Assembly (NCBI RefSeq): GCF_963675975.1
Contig: NZ_OY780939.1
Span: 2,108,001-2,172,000, forward strand
Origin: Halarcobacter sp.
GTDB taxonomy: Bacteria > Campylobacterota > Campylobacteria > Campylobacterales > Arcobacteraceae
DNA: 64,000 bases
Direction: 5' to 3'
Below, one piece after another: positions 1 to 8,958 of this stretch. Numbering within the stretch: position 1 is the first letter of the stretch; each line of letters begins with the position of its first letter. Position numbers and translations under genes: made by a program. The notes beneath the pieces are model-generated. The model made no database searches and was not told where the DNA came from. It saw nothing but the letters and a program-made list of their open reading frames with translations.

Positions 1-1
1 T

Positions 2-1609
2 GAAGGTTCATGGAAATATTTTGCTAAATCTTGGGGAATTGATTTTGAATGGCTACAAGGTAGATTTAAATCACCTGAATGGATGGGTAAAAAAGGTTTC
101 ACATTAGCTAGATGGTGGGCTGGTGTACTTGATGGTAAAAATGGTAATGACAAAATTGACAATGCTGGAACAAACTTAAAAGCTTTATTTGTAATGGGTA
201 ATGGTATTACTTCAATTGCACAACAAGCTAAAGTTAAAGAGGGTCTTGACAATTTAGAAATGTTAGTTATCAGTGATCCATTTGTAAATGAAGCTGCTAT
301 TTTAACTGATAAACAAGATGATGTATTTATTTTACCTGCTGCAACACAGTTTGAAACAAGTGGTACAGTTGTAGCTACAAATAGAACTGCACAATGGAGA
401 AATAAAGTTATTGAACCAATGTATGAGTCTAAAACAGACCATGAAGTTTTATTTGAATTATCAAAAAGACTTGGTTTTTATGAACAATATACTGCAGCTA
501 TGAGAGGTGATAAAAAAGACTTTACATGGCCAGAAGATGCAACTAATGAGATTGCAAGAATCATTAAAACTATTGGTTTAACTGGATGGACAGCAGAAAG
601 AGTTAAAAAACATACTGAAAATTGGCATATGTTTGACCAAATCTCTGGTAGAGGTTATGGTGAAATGAAAGGTGAATATTATGGATTACCATGGCCTTGT
701 TGGACAGAAAAACACTCTGGAAGTCCAATTCTTTATAACATCGACAGAAGTGTTGCTGACGGTGGTATGGGATTCAGAAATAGATTTGGATTGGAGCATG
801 ATGGAGTTTCTCAATTAGCAGGAAAAGGTAGTGCACCAAAAGGTTCAGCTAATCCTAATGGTTATCCAGAAATTACAAGAGATAACATTGAAGAGGTTCT
901 TGGAATCAAATTAACTGAAGATGAAAAACAAAGAATTGGTAAAAACTGGAAAGTTGATACTTCAAATATTATTGCTGAAAAATGTATGGAAGCAGGTGTT
1001 GCACCTTATGGAAATGCAAGAGCAAGAGCAAAAGTATGGACATTCCCAGATCAAATTCCAATGCACAGAGAGCCATTACACTCTCCTAGAGCAGATTTAG
1101 TTAAAAAATATCCTTCTTATGCTGATAAAGGAAACCACTTTAGAGTTGATACTAAGTATGTTTCTAAACAAGCAGAGAAAGATTGGTCAAAAGAGTTCCC
1201 AATTAACCTTGTTACTGCAAGACTAGTTAATATGAATGGTGCAGGTATGGAAAATAGAGCAAGTAAATATTTAGCTGCTTTAACTCCAGAAATGTTCTGT
1301 AATATTAACCCTGATTTAGCAGGAAGAATGGGAATTAGAGATGGTTCTATGATGTGGATTCATTCACCAGAAGGAACTAAAATTAAAGTTAAAGCTAAAT
1401 ACTCTCACGCAGTTAGTGAAGATAGAGTTTGGTTACCATTCCATTTTGCTGGACATTTCCAAGGTGAAGATTTATCTCAGAAATATCCAGAAGGATTAAA
1501 ACCTTATGCAGTAGGTGAAAGTGCAAATACAGTAACTAACTACGGTTATGACATCATTACTCAGATTCCTGAGACTAAAGGTGGATTATGCCGAGTAGAG
1601 CCAGCGTAA
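2..1609 (+). CDS. fdhA: Formate dehydrogenase catalytic subunit, 3' part (5' end outside window)
   Basis: The reading frame is open from base 2, so the gene begins before the window and only the last 535 codons are here. This is the C-terminal half of a periplasmic respiratory formate dehydrogenase, which oxidises formate to CO2 at a molybdo- or tungsto-bis-MGD centre and passes electrons to the FeS subunit. The visible part covers the end of the molybdopterin oxidoreductase domain and the molydopterin-dinucleotide-binding domain (from about base 1180; 'NLVTARLVNMNGAGMENRAS' and the following segment). The catalytic Cys/Sec, the N-terminal 4Fe-4S site and any Tat signal lie upstream and cannot be judged. 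It is followed after 10 bp by fdhB and then fdhC, the standard order. A nearby yedF-like gene hints at selenium use, but Sec cannot be seen here. Confidence 0.93.
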   Translation, partial: EGSWKYFAKSWGIDFEWLQGRFKSPEWMGKKGFTLARWWAGVLDGKNGNDKIDNAGTNLKALFVMGNGITSIAQQAKVKEGLDNLEMLVISDPFVNEAAILTDKQDDVFILPAATQFETSGTVVATNRTAQWRNKVIEPMYESKTDHEVLFELSKRLGFYEQYTAAMRGDKKDFTWPEDATNEIARIIKTIGLTGWTAERVKKHTENWHMFDQISGRGYGEMKGEYYGLPWPCWTEKHSGSPILYNIDRSVADGGMGFRNRFGLEHDGVSQLAGKGSAPKGSANPNGYPEITRDNIEEVLGIKLTEDEKQRIGKNWKVDTSNIIAEKCMEAGVAPYGNARARAKVWTFPDQIPMHREPLHSPRADLVKKYPSYADKGNHFRVDTKYVSKQAEKDWSKEFPINLVTARLVNMNGAGMENRASKYLAALTPEMFCNINPDLAGRMGIRDGSMMWIHSPEGTKIKVKAKYSHAVSEDRVWLPFHFAGHFQGEDLSQKYPEGLKPYAVGESANTVTNYGYDIITQIPETKGGLCRVEPA

Positions 1610-1619
1610 GGAGTAAGAG

Positions 1620-2234
1620 ATGAGTAATGTAGAAAATGCTAGATTAAAATTTTATTGTGATGAAAATAGATGTATCTCTTGCGATGGATGTTCAGTAGCT
1701 TGTGCTGAAGCACATGAACTTCCAGCAGGGATTAATAGAAGAAAAGTAATTACTTTGAATGAGGGAATCGAAGGATTAGAGTATTCATTGTCAATTGCTT
1801 GTATGCACTGTACTGATGCACCTTGTGAACAAGTATGTCCAGTTGATTGTTTCTATGTGAGACAAGATGGAATCGTACTTCATGACAAAGAAAAATGCAT
1901 CGGTTGTGCTTATTGTTTATATGCTTGTCCTTTTGGAGCACCTCAATTTCCACAAGATGGAGCTTTTGGTACAAAAGGAGCTATGGACAAATGTACAATG
2001 TGTGCTGGTGGACCACTTGAAACAAATAGTGAACATGAAAGAGAATTATATGGTCAAAATAGAATCTCTGAAGGAAAAGTTCCTGTATGTTCAGCTATGT
2101 GTTCAACAAAAGCATTATTGGTAGGTGACGCAACAGAAGTAGCTAATATTTATAGACAAAGAGTATTATCTGCTGGTCACGGACCAAAAACGAATCCTTA
2201 TGGATGGTCGACAGCATACGGTTCAAAAATGTAG
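1620..2234 (+). CDS. fdhB: Formate dehydrogenase iron-sulfur subunit
   Basis: This 204-residue ferredoxin-like subunit carries electrons from FdhA to the cytochrome b subunit. Four Cys groups of a four-cluster [4Fe-4S] protein are visible: CISCDGCSVAC near residue 18, CMHCTDAPCEQVCP near 61, CIGCAYCLYACP near 90, and the paired CTMC and CSAMC groups near 125 and 157. It starts 10 bp after fdhA with AAGGAG about 8 bases before the ATG. No C-terminal membrane anchor is present, in line with the Campylobacterota FdhABC type, where only FdhC is embedded in the membrane. Confidence 0.95.
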   Translation: MSNVENARLKFYCDENRCISCDGCSVACAEAHELPAGINRRKVITLNEGIEGLEYSLSIACMHCTDAPCEQVCPVDCFYVRQDGIVLHDKEKCIGCAYCLYACPFGAPQFPQDGAFGTKGAMDKCTMCAGGPLETNSEHERELYGQNRISEGKVPVCSAMCSTKALLVGDATEVANIYRQRVLSAGHGPKTNPYGWSTAYGSKM

Positions 2235-2242
2235 GGGTTGAT

Positions 2243-3142
2243 ATGAAAACAAAATATATAATTCTTGCACTAGTAACATTATCAGCGTTAGCCTTTGGGG
2301 CTAATGCAGATAGTGCAATCTGGGGTAAAGATTTGGTACCAAATATTTTAGGATATGATCAAGAAGGAACTTTACAACTTGGTAAATGGTTTACTGTTTT
2401 ACAAGGTAAATATTTTTCTATTGCATTCCTAGCTATTTTATTTGGTGTTCCAGGAGTTTTCTTATTACACTATTTAGTTATCGGGCCAAAAGTTTTCTCT
2501 CATGATAGAAAGAAAATTAAGGTGTTTAATCTATTTCACAGATTAATCCACTGGATAGCTGGATTCTCATTTTTAGTGTTGATACCAACTGGTTTTGTTA
2601 TGATATTTGGTACAACATTTGGTGGTGGAGAATTTGTAAGAGTTTGTAAAGAATTACACGCTATTTCAACTCCATTTTTTGCTATTGCAGTTATTCCAAT
2701 GCTATTAATGTGGTTCAAAGAGATGTTACCAACAACTGATGACATCAAATGGATGATGATAATGGGTGGATATTTAAGCAAAGTAAAAAAACCAATTCCT
2801 GCCGGAAAATTTAATGCAGGACAAAAAATGTGGTTTTGGTTATGTACATTCGGTGGGATTTTAATGATTTTAACTGGTGCAGTTATGTATTTCCAAGATT
2901 TCAAAATTGATATTATTGTTCAATGGGGAATCTCACAAATTGACTTATTAAGAGGAAGTGCAATTGTTCATAATGTTATGGGGATGGCTGTAGCAGCATT
3001 ATTCTTTACACACGTTTATATGTCAATGTTTGCAATTAAAGGTGCAATTCATTCTATGATTAACGGGTATAAAGAGGAAGAAGAAGTTGAAATTCTTCAT
3101 AGTACATATTATAAAAAATTAAAAGAAGAAAAGAAAATATAA
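2243..3142 (+). CDS. fdhC: Formate dehydrogenase cytochrome b subunit
   Basis: The membrane anchor and quinone-reducing diheme b subunit, 299 residues. I chose the ATG at 2243 over one 39 bases upstream because AGGGG sits just before it and the protein then begins with a signal-like hydrophobic stretch ending GANA. Four further hydrophobic segments follow. Candidate haem-ligand His residues lie in FHRLIHW (about residue 97), KELHAIS (about 140) and FFTHVYM (about 258). It completes the fdhABC operon; a strong hairpin with a T-run follows the stop. The acidic C-terminal tail (EEEEVEI) is cytoplasmic. Confidence 0.93.
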   Translation: MKTKYIILALVTLSALAFGANADSAIWGKDLVPNILGYDQEGTLQLGKWFTVLQGKYFSIAFLAILFGVPGVFLLHYLVIGPKVFSHDRKKIKVFNLFHRLIHWIAGFSFLVLIPTGFVMIFGTTFGGGEFVRVCKELHAISTPFFAIAVIPMLLMWFKEMLPTTDDIKWMMIMGGYLSKVKKPIPAGKFNAGQKMWFWLCTFGGILMILTGAVMYFQDFKIDIIVQWGISQIDLLRGSAIVHNVMGMAVAALFFTHVYMSMFAIKGAIHSMINGYKEEEEVEILHSTYYKKLKEEKKI

Positions 3143-3150
3143 TTTAAAAT

Positions 3151-3180
3151 AGTCTCCCCTTTTAAGGAGACTGTTTTTTT
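3151..3180 (+). terminator. Intrinsic terminator after fdhABC
   Basis: AGTCTCC (3151-3157) pairs perfectly with GGAGACT (3166-3172), followed by a run of seven T. It lies 9 bases after the fdhC stop and separates the structural fdh operon from the accessory genes that begin with fdhD. Confidence 0.88.
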
Positions 3181-3226
3181 AAGTTGCTAAAATATGCAAT
3201 ATTTACATATTAGAAGAAGAGAGAAA

Positions 3227-4015
3227 ATGGATAATAGGACCTATTTAAAGAAGATTATAATAGATAAAGTAAATGGTGAAGACATCAATGAAGTGGAAGA
3301 TATTACAATTGAAGAAGCAAGATTGAATGTTTTTCTAAATGGAGAGAAAGCAATCTCTATGATGTGTATACCTATTGACCAAAAGGCTCATGCAATTGGA
3401 TTTTTGATGAGCGAAAATGTAATCTCTTCTATGGATGATGTAGAAGAAGTTAATATTAGTGATGATGGTTTAAGAGTTGATATTAAAGCAGCAGTTGATG
3501 AAGACTCTTTAACAAACCTATATAAAGAAAAAACATTAGTAAGTGGTTGTGGTGGTGGAGTGACTGGTAATATTGCAGGTCAAGTAGAAGTACCATTTAA
3601 CCAAACTAGATTTGTGGTTAGTCCGGATACTATTAGTACGGAAGTTAAAAAATTTTATCAAGAGAGTGAACTTTATACTTTAACTGGTTGTGTTCACAAA
3701 GCAATGATATATTTAGAAGATGGAACAACAGTTACAGCAGAAGATATAGGTAGACACAATGCAATTGATAAAGTTGTTGGAAAATGTAAATTAAATAATC
3801 TTGATACTACAAAATCAGTTCTTTTTGTAAGTGGAAGACTTAGTTCTGAAATGGTAGTTAAAGCTGTGATGCATAAAGTACCTATTGTAGTTTCAAGAAC
3901 AGCACCAACTCATTTAGGTGTAACAACAGCTCATAAGCATGGCCTTACATTAATAGGTTTTGCAAGGGGAAAAAAGATGAATATCTATACTCATTCAGGA
4001 AGAGTTATAGGATAA
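3227..4015 (+). CDS. fdhD: Formate dehydrogenase accessory sulfurtransferase FdhD
   Basis: FdhD takes sulfur from a cysteine desulfurase (IscS in E. coli) and delivers it to the molybdenum/tungsten cofactor of formate dehydrogenase. The frame opens at 3194, but I prefer the ATG at 3227 because GAAGAAGAGAG lies directly upstream; this gives 262 residues, the usual length. Family landmarks are IGFLMSENVI, the Cys loop SGCGGGVTG, VHKAMIY, EDIGRHNAIDKV and SGRLSSEMV. The loop keeps the first Cys of the E. coli-type CxxC, but the second position is Gly. Genes for a NifS-like protein, ModE and MoeA follow, consistent with cofactor maturation. Confidence 0.95.
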   Translation: MDNRTYLKKIIIDKVNGEDINEVEDITIEEARLNVFLNGEKAISMMCIPIDQKAHAIGFLMSENVISSMDDVEEVNISDDGLRVDIKAAVDEDSLTNLYKEKTLVSGCGGGVTGNIAGQVEVPFNQTRFVVSPDTISTEVKKFYQESELYTLTGCVHKAMIYLEDGTTVTAEDIGRHNAIDKVVGKCKLNNLDTTKSVLFVSGRLSSEMVVKAVMHKVPIVVSRTAPTHLGVTTAHKHGLTLIGFARGKKMNIYTHSGRVIG

Positions 4016-4018
4016 AAA

Positions 4019-4450
4019 ATGGGAAAAATGCAAAAGAAGATTGAATTAGATGAAACTCAAAAAGAGTTGATTTTAACTAATCTTGACAATGACGGAAAAC
4101 TTTCTTGTTTAAAAGCTTTTAAAGTATCTAGACTTATTGGTTTAAAACCAATTGATATGTCAGATGCTTGTAAAAGTATTGGAGTAAAAATTACAAATTG
4201 TGAATTGGGTGTTTTTGGAAAGATAAAATTTCAAGATCCTGAAACAGCAATTTATAGTAAAATTAAACAAAACTTTACTCAAGACAAAGATGTTTCTTGC
4301 AGAACTCTTTGGTATATAGCCCAAGAGAGTAGTTTAAGAAGAGTAGGTAACACTGTTAAAAACAGTGATATTGAAGTAACACATTGTCAACTTGGATGTT
4401 TTAGAGAAAGAAAGGGGAAACGTGAAATCGAAAATAAAAATTTGGATTGA
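4019..4450 (+). CDS. Unrecognised protein with two tandem Cys-containing repeats, in the fdh/mod cluster
   Basis: A 143-residue soluble protein that I cannot name. It contains two repeats of about 45-50 residues (roughly 28-70 and 88-130). Each begins with a Ser-Cys pair, holds a predicted helical stretch and ends in a C-x-LG-x-F motif (NCELGVFGK and HCQLGCFRE). AGGA lies 5 bases before the ATG and its start is 3 bases after the fdhD stop; its end overlaps modE by 29 bases, so translation is probably coupled. Paired helical repeats next to a short ModE suggest DNA or metal/oxyanion binding, or a chaperone role for formate dehydrogenase. These are inferences from position only. Confidence 0.8.
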   Translation: MGKMQKKIELDETQKELILTNLDNDGKLSCLKAFKVSRLIGLKPIDMSDACKSIGVKITNCELGVFGKIKFQDPETAIYSKIKQNFTQDKDVSCRTLWYIAQESSLRRVGNTVKNSDIEVTHCQLGCFRERKGKREIENKNLD

Positions 4451-4799
4451 AGACTCAGAAGGTAATCTTATCTTTGGTGGAGGAAAAGCACAGATTTTAG
4501 AGTTTATAGATGAAACAGGATCTATTTCAGAAGCATCAAAAAAAGTTGGGATGAACTACAAAAAAGCTTGGACACATATTAAAATATTACAAGAATACAT
4601 TGATGATGAATTAGTAATAGTAAACAAAGGTAGAAGTAGCGGTGGAACTGTATTAACACCAAAAGCTAAAGAGCTTGTAGAAAACTTTAAGAAGTTTAGA
4701 AAAGAAGTAAGAGAGTTTTCTGAACAAAAATTTGAAGAACTTTTTAAAGAAAAAGATGAAGATATTATTCAATGTGTGAAAGATAATGAAAATGTATAA
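4422..4799 (+). CDS. modE: ModE-type molybdate/tungstate-responsive regulator, DNA-binding domain only
   Basis: A 125-residue winged-helix protein with the ModE N-terminal signature (GGGKAQILEFIDETGSISEA, then KKAWTHIKIL and RSSGGTVLTPKAKELV). ModE represses oxyanion uptake genes when molybdate or tungstate is plentiful. The C-terminal MOP/TOBE metal-binding domains of E. coli ModE are absent, as in other Campylobacterota; how it senses metal is not visible. I chose the GTG at 4422 (AAAGGGG 6 bases upstream) over a TTG at 4392. The last 14 bases overlap the next gene. Likely targets are the wtp and tup promoters downstream. Confidence 0.88.
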   Translation: MKSKIKIWIEDSEGNLIFGGGKAQILEFIDETGSISEASKKVGMNYKKAWTHIKILQEYIDDELVIVNKGRSSGGTVLTPKAKELVENFKKFRKEVREFSEQKFEELFKEKDEDIIQCVKDNENV

Positions 4800-5766
4800 A
4801 TTAAACTATATTCAATATCCAAAAGTTGAAGATATATCTTTTTTGGCTAATAATGCTTTAGAAACACTAAAAAACAATGATTTAGTAGAAGAAGAGATAA
4901 GCTTATTAAAAAAAGAGTTTGACTTTAGCTCTTTATATTCATTTAGATTTAGTGATGATGGTATTTTAGCTTTAATGTTAAAGTTAAAAGGAAAAATCTT
5001 AGTATCAAAAGGTGAGAGTCAAGCTATTATTGATGCAGCAATAAGATACAAAAATCTTGGTTTTGATTTAGAGTTTATATCTATTAAAAAAGATGGAACA
5101 CTTGATTATGAAGAGATTAAAAAAGCCGATTATATATTTATCTCTCCTTATATTATTGATACTTATGTAAATATTGATTTTAATATAGTAAAAGAGAGAA
5201 CTGATGCCGTAGTTATATCAAATATTAGTGCGATGCCATCTTTTAGAGATTGTGATGTGGCAATTTTAGATTCTTATAAACTTACAGGATATAGTTTTTC
5301 TTCAATATTACTTCACAATGATTTATTTGAGGAACAATATTTAGCTCAAATTGATACAGTTTCAATATTTGAAATAAATAAAGCAATAAAAAGATTTTCT
5401 CCAAATATAAAGTTAAAAGAGAAATTTAAAACCTTATTAGTAAATGAGTTTAAAGAAGATATACACTTCTTTGTAGATTCAGATAAAACTTTACCTTATA
5501 CTTTGCATTTTGGATTAAAAAATATTAAAGCAAGGGAGATTATAAGAACTTTGGCTTTAAGTAATATATTTGTTACAAATGGGGAAGGGTGCTCTTTAGG
5601 TTTATCAAAACCTTCAAGAATAATCCAAGAGATGGGTTATGAAGAATCTGAATCAAGATGGGCTTTATCTCTTAGCTTTTTCCAAGATTTAGATGAAGAT
5701 GAAATAGAAAAAATAGTAAAAATGATTTCAAAAAAATATAGACAAATAAGGATGTTAAATGATTAA
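4786..5766 (+). CDS. Divergent NifS/IscS-like aminotransferase class V protein
   Basis: A 326-residue fold-type I PLP protein related to cysteine desulfurases, but shorter than the usual ~400 residues: the N-terminal segment is reduced. The PLP lysine region is recognisable (DSYKLTG near residue 165), and so is the active Cys loop (NGEGCSLGLSKPSRIIQEMG near residue 267). The active-site His of NifS/IscS (in E-H-x-A) appears to be replaced by Ser (GESQAI near 82). Position after fdhD and before moeA suggests a dedicated sulfur donor or scaffold for FdhD, but activity is uncertain. It overlaps modE by 14 bases and moeA by 8, so expression is tightly coupled. Confidence 0.8.
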   Translation: MKMYKLNYIQYPKVEDISFLANNALETLKNNDLVEEEISLLKKEFDFSSLYSFRFSDDGILALMLKLKGKILVSKGESQAIIDAAIRYKNLGFDLEFISIKKDGTLDYEEIKKADYIFISPYIIDTYVNIDFNIVKERTDAVVISNISAMPSFRDCDVAILDSYKLTGYSFSSILLHNDLFEEQYLAQIDTVSIFEINKAIKRFSPNIKLKEKFKTLLVNEFKEDIHFFVDSDKTLPYTLHFGLKNIKAREIIRTLALSNIFVTNGEGCSLGLSKPSRIIQEMGYEESESRWALSLSFFQDLDEDEIEKIVKMISKKYRQIRMLND

Positions 5767-6991
5767 ACAATATTTAGATTTTGATATTGCTCTTTCAAAG
5801 GCATTAAAATATGCTAATTCTACATATTTTACTGAAATAGTCAACATTGAAGATTCTTTAGAGAGAATAATTTCAAATGATATTGTATGTGTAAAAAACT
5901 TGCCATCTTTTAATAATTCAGCAATGGATGGTTTTGCCATAAAAGCAAGTGATGCAGGTAAAACTTTAAAAGTAAAAAAAGTGATTTTTGCAGGAGATAG
6001 TGTAGAGTCTTGTTTAGAAGAAAATGAGTGTTATAAGATTATGACTGGGGCAAAAGTTCCAAGTGACGCAGATACTATTATTCCTATTGAAGATGTTGTA
6101 TCTTTTGAAAATGATGAAGTAACAATCAAAAAAGAAGTTAAAAAAGGTTCATGCCTAAGAGTAAAAGGTGAAGAGAAAGCACTTGATGAAATCTTATTTA
6201 AAAAGGGTGAACAAGTAACTTCAAGTAAGATTGCAGTATTGGCAAGTCAAGGTATAACTAAAATCAAAGTATACAAAAAACTTTCAATTGCAGTTGTGTC
6301 TACAGGAAATGAATTAAAAGAACCTTGGGAATTTGCAAGTGAAGATGAGATTTATAATTGTAACTCATATGCTTTAATCTCTTTGTTAAATGAAAAAGGT
6401 TTTGATGCTACTTATACAGGTGTAGTTCCTGATAATTTGGAAGAATCAATTACTTTTGTTAAAAATTTATCATCATATGATGTTGTGATTACAACTGGTG
6501 GTATATCTATGGGAGATGCAGATTTTGTAGGACGAGCTTTTTTAGAAAATGGTTTAGAAACTATTTTCCATGGAGTAAACATAAAACCAGGGCGACCTAT
6601 TATGATGGGAAAAATGAATAATACCTTTGTAATGTGTTTACCGGGTAATCCTTTAACAGCAATGGTAAATATGCATCTATTTGCACTTCCTGTTTTAAAT
6701 AAAATTCAAGGAGCTAGAAATATCTATCATGATATTACACTTGCTGTTAATAAGCAAAAGTTTAATACTAAACAAGGACGAGTGAATGTAGTTCTTGGAT
6801 CTTGTGATAAAGGAGAATTTAAAGTTACAAGAAACAATAAATATGGTTCAGGAATGATTACTGTTTTAGACGAGAGTAATTGTATTGTTGTCACTAATCC
6901 AGAAAGATTTGAAACAAATGAAGATGAAATGGTTGTTGTGATTAAATTTAATTGTTCTTATTTGGAAGAGCAAACAAATATATTTAATTAA
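5759..6991 (+). CDS. moeA: Molybdopterin molybdotransferase MoeA
   Basis: MoeA inserts molybdate (or tungstate) into adenylated molybdopterin in the cytoplasm. The 410-residue protein has all expected landmarks: FNNSAMDGFAI (about residue 49), MTGAKVPSDADTI (about 95), TTGGISMGDADF (about 243), PGRPIMMG (about 278) and CLPGNPLTAMVN (about 293). The C-terminal beta domain is complete. It starts inside the end of the NifS-like gene. The wtp importer begins 21 bases later behind its own AGGAG, so cofactor metallation and metal uptake are linked. Confidence 0.96.
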   Translation: MIKQYLDFDIALSKALKYANSTYFTEIVNIEDSLERIISNDIVCVKNLPSFNNSAMDGFAIKASDAGKTLKVKKVIFAGDSVESCLEENECYKIMTGAKVPSDADTIIPIEDVVSFENDEVTIKKEVKKGSCLRVKGEEKALDEILFKKGEQVTSSKIAVLASQGITKIKVYKKLSIAVVSTGNELKEPWEFASEDEIYNCNSYALISLLNEKGFDATYTGVVPDNLEESITFVKNLSSYDVVITTGGISMGDADFVGRAFLENGLETIFHGVNIKPGRPIMMGKMNNTFVMCLPGNPLTAMVNMHLFALPVLNKIQGARNIYHDITLAVNKQKFNTKQGRVNVVLGSCDKGEFKVTRNNKYGSGMITVLDESNCIVVTNPERFETNEDEMVVVIKFNCSYLEEQTNIFN

Positions 6992-7012
6992 TTTTATTTT
7001 AGGAGAAGATTT

Positions 7013-7972
7013 ATGTTTAAAAAGACATTAGTAACATTAGGTTTAAGTGCAGTTGTTGCATCAAGTTTATTAGCAAAAGAAAAAGTTGTAGTATTTCATG
7101 CAGGTTCTTTATCAGTTCCTTTTGCAGCTATTGAAAAAGCATTTGAAACAAAATATCCAGAATATGATGTACAAAGAGAAGCTTCAGGTTCAAGAGCAGC
7201 AGCAAGAAAAATCTCAGAAATTGGAAGAGCTGCAGATGTTATGGCTAGTGCTGATTATAAAGTAATTGATAACTTATTAATCCCAAAAGATGCAAAATTT
7301 AATGCGCAATTTGCAACAAATGAGATGGCTATTGCTTACACTCCACACTCAAAATTTGCAGATGAAATAAATGAAAAAAATTGGCCAGAAATTTTCCTAA
7401 GAGATGGTGTAAAAGTTGGTCACTCAAACCCAAATATGGATCCTTGTGGATATAGATCTGTTTTAGTTACTAAGTTAGCAGAAGATTACTACAAAATGCC
7501 AGGTTTCTATGAAAAGCTATTTGGATATGGTGAATCATATAAAGTTGGTGAAGAAAACAAAGATAAAGTAATAGTAAGACCAAAAGAGACTGACCTTTTA
7601 GGACTTATTGAAGCTAAAGCTTATGATTATCTATATATCTACAAATCAGTTGCTGAGCAACATGGTTTAAAATATATTACTTTACCAAAAGCAGTATCTT
7701 TAAAAGACAATGAAAATGCAGCTTTTTATAAAACGGCTAGTTTTAAAATTGATGGTAAAAAACCAGGTCAATTTATAACTAAAACTGGTGGAGCAATGGT
7801 TTATGGTATTACTGTTGCAGAAAATAAAAAATCTCCAACAACAAAAGATGGTGCAGTTAAATTCGTAAACTTTGTGTTATCTCCTGAAGGGCAAGAGATT
7901 ATGAAGAAAAATGGTCAAGGTGTAATTTCACCTGCTATTATTACTGGTGACGCATCAATTATTGGTAAATAA
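7013..7972 (+). CDS. wtpA: Tungstate/molybdate ABC transporter substrate-binding protein, WtpA-like
   Basis: A periplasmic oxyanion-binding protein of the ModA/WtpA group (319 residues). The Sec signal peptide ends near residue 21 (ASSLLA). The mature protein has HAGSLSVPF, SGSRAAARKISE, ADVMASADY and a late WtpA-like segment GHSNPNMDPCGYRS. The long spacing between these resembles the archaeal-type WtpA more than E. coli ModA. AGGAGAA precedes the ATG; the stop overlaps the next start (TAATG). The first 21 codons are strikingly similar to those of tupA at 9834. Molybdate versus tungstate preference cannot be read from sequence. Confidence 0.88.
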   Translation: MFKKTLVTLGLSAVVASSLLAKEKVVVFHAGSLSVPFAAIEKAFETKYPEYDVQREASGSRAAARKISEIGRAADVMASADYKVIDNLLIPKDAKFNAQFATNEMAIAYTPHSKFADEINEKNWPEIFLRDGVKVGHSNPNMDPCGYRSVLVTKLAEDYYKMPGFYEKLFGYGESYKVGEENKDKVIVRPKETDLLGLIEAKAYDYLYIYKSVAEQHGLKYITLPKAVSLKDNENAAFYKTASFKIDGKKPGQFITKTGGAMVYGITVAENKKSPTTKDGAVKFVNFVLSPEGQEIMKKNGQGVISPAIITGDASIIGK

Positions 7973-8958
7973 TGGGTTATTTAAATATTGAAAACTTATC
8001 AAGCAGAGTCGATGACTTTTTGCTTGATAATATAAATTTAAACATAGAGAAAAATGAATATTTTGTACTTTTAGGTCAAAGTGGTAGTGGGAAAACAAGA
8101 CTTTTAGAAACTATTGCTGGACTTAATGATTGTGAAGGGAGTATAAAATATAAAAATGAAGAGATATCAAATCTAGCATCAGAGAAAAGAGATATTGGTT
8201 TTGTATATCAAGATTTTGCATTATTTCCTAATTTGAATGTAGAAAAAAATATAAAGTTTTCATCAAAATATAAAACAATAGAGAATGAAAAAGAGCTTTT
8301 TGAAGATATTGTAGATTTTCTAAAACTTGGACACCTTTTAAGTAGAGAAACAAGAGATTTAAGTGGTGGAGAAAAGCAAAGAGTTGCAATAGCTAGGGCC
8401 TTATATTCTAGACCAAAAATTTTACTTCTAGATGAGCCTTTAAGTGCTATTGATCCAACTTTTAGAAACTCTATTATGAAAAGTTTGAAAGATATGCATA
8501 AAAGATATGATTTGACAACTATTCATGTTACTCATAATTTTAGAGAAGCTTCATATCTTGCAGACAAAATTGCAATTATTATGGATGGTAAAGTTCAGCA
8601 AATAGGTAATGCTGAAGATGTTTTAAATCATCCTGATAATATAGATGTTGCAAAATTTTTAGGGTTTAAAAATATTTTTCCTACAACAATACTTGATTCT
8701 GAAATGAAAAAAAGATTTTTCAGTATAGATCCAAATACAATTTTGGTTTCAAAAGATAAAGATTTAAATACTGAATATGTATTTGATGCTGAAATTGAAG
8801 AGTGTATGGGAGTTGTTGATCATTATAAACTTTTTGTAAATGTTCTTGGTCATCAATTTTTTATAAAGATTTTAAAAAGAGATTATGAAGGTTGCTACTC
8901 AAATAGTGGCAAAATAATTAAAATAGGATTCAATAAAAAGGATATAAGTTTTATATGA
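7972..8958 (+). CDS. wtpC: Molybdate/tungstate ABC transporter ATPase, WtpC/ModC-like
   Basis: ATP-binding subunit of the importer, 328 residues. Walker A GQSGSGKT is at about residue 35, the signature LSGGEKQR at about 127, Walker B ILLLDEP at about 147 and the switch His in IHVTHN at about 181. The C-terminal ~110 residues (from about 220) are an extra domain resembling a degenerate TOBE/MOP regulatory domain, which in this family can bind oxyanion and inhibit transport. Its start overlaps the wtpA stop and its end overlaps the permease start (ATGA). Confidence 0.88.
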   Translation: MGYLNIENLSSRVDDFLLDNINLNIEKNEYFVLLGQSGSGKTRLLETIAGLNDCEGSIKYKNEEISNLASEKRDIGFVYQDFALFPNLNVEKNIKFSSKYKTIENEKELFEDIVDFLKLGHLLSRETRDLSGGEKQRVAIARALYSRPKILLLDEPLSAIDPTFRNSIMKSLKDMHKRYDLTTIHVTHNFREASYLADKIAIIMDGKVQQIGNAEDVLNHPDNIDVAKFLGFKNIFPTTILDSEMKKRFFSIDPNTILVSKDKDLNTEYVFDAEIEECMGVVDHYKLFVNVLGHQFFIKILKRDYEGCYSNSGKIIKIGFNKKDISFI

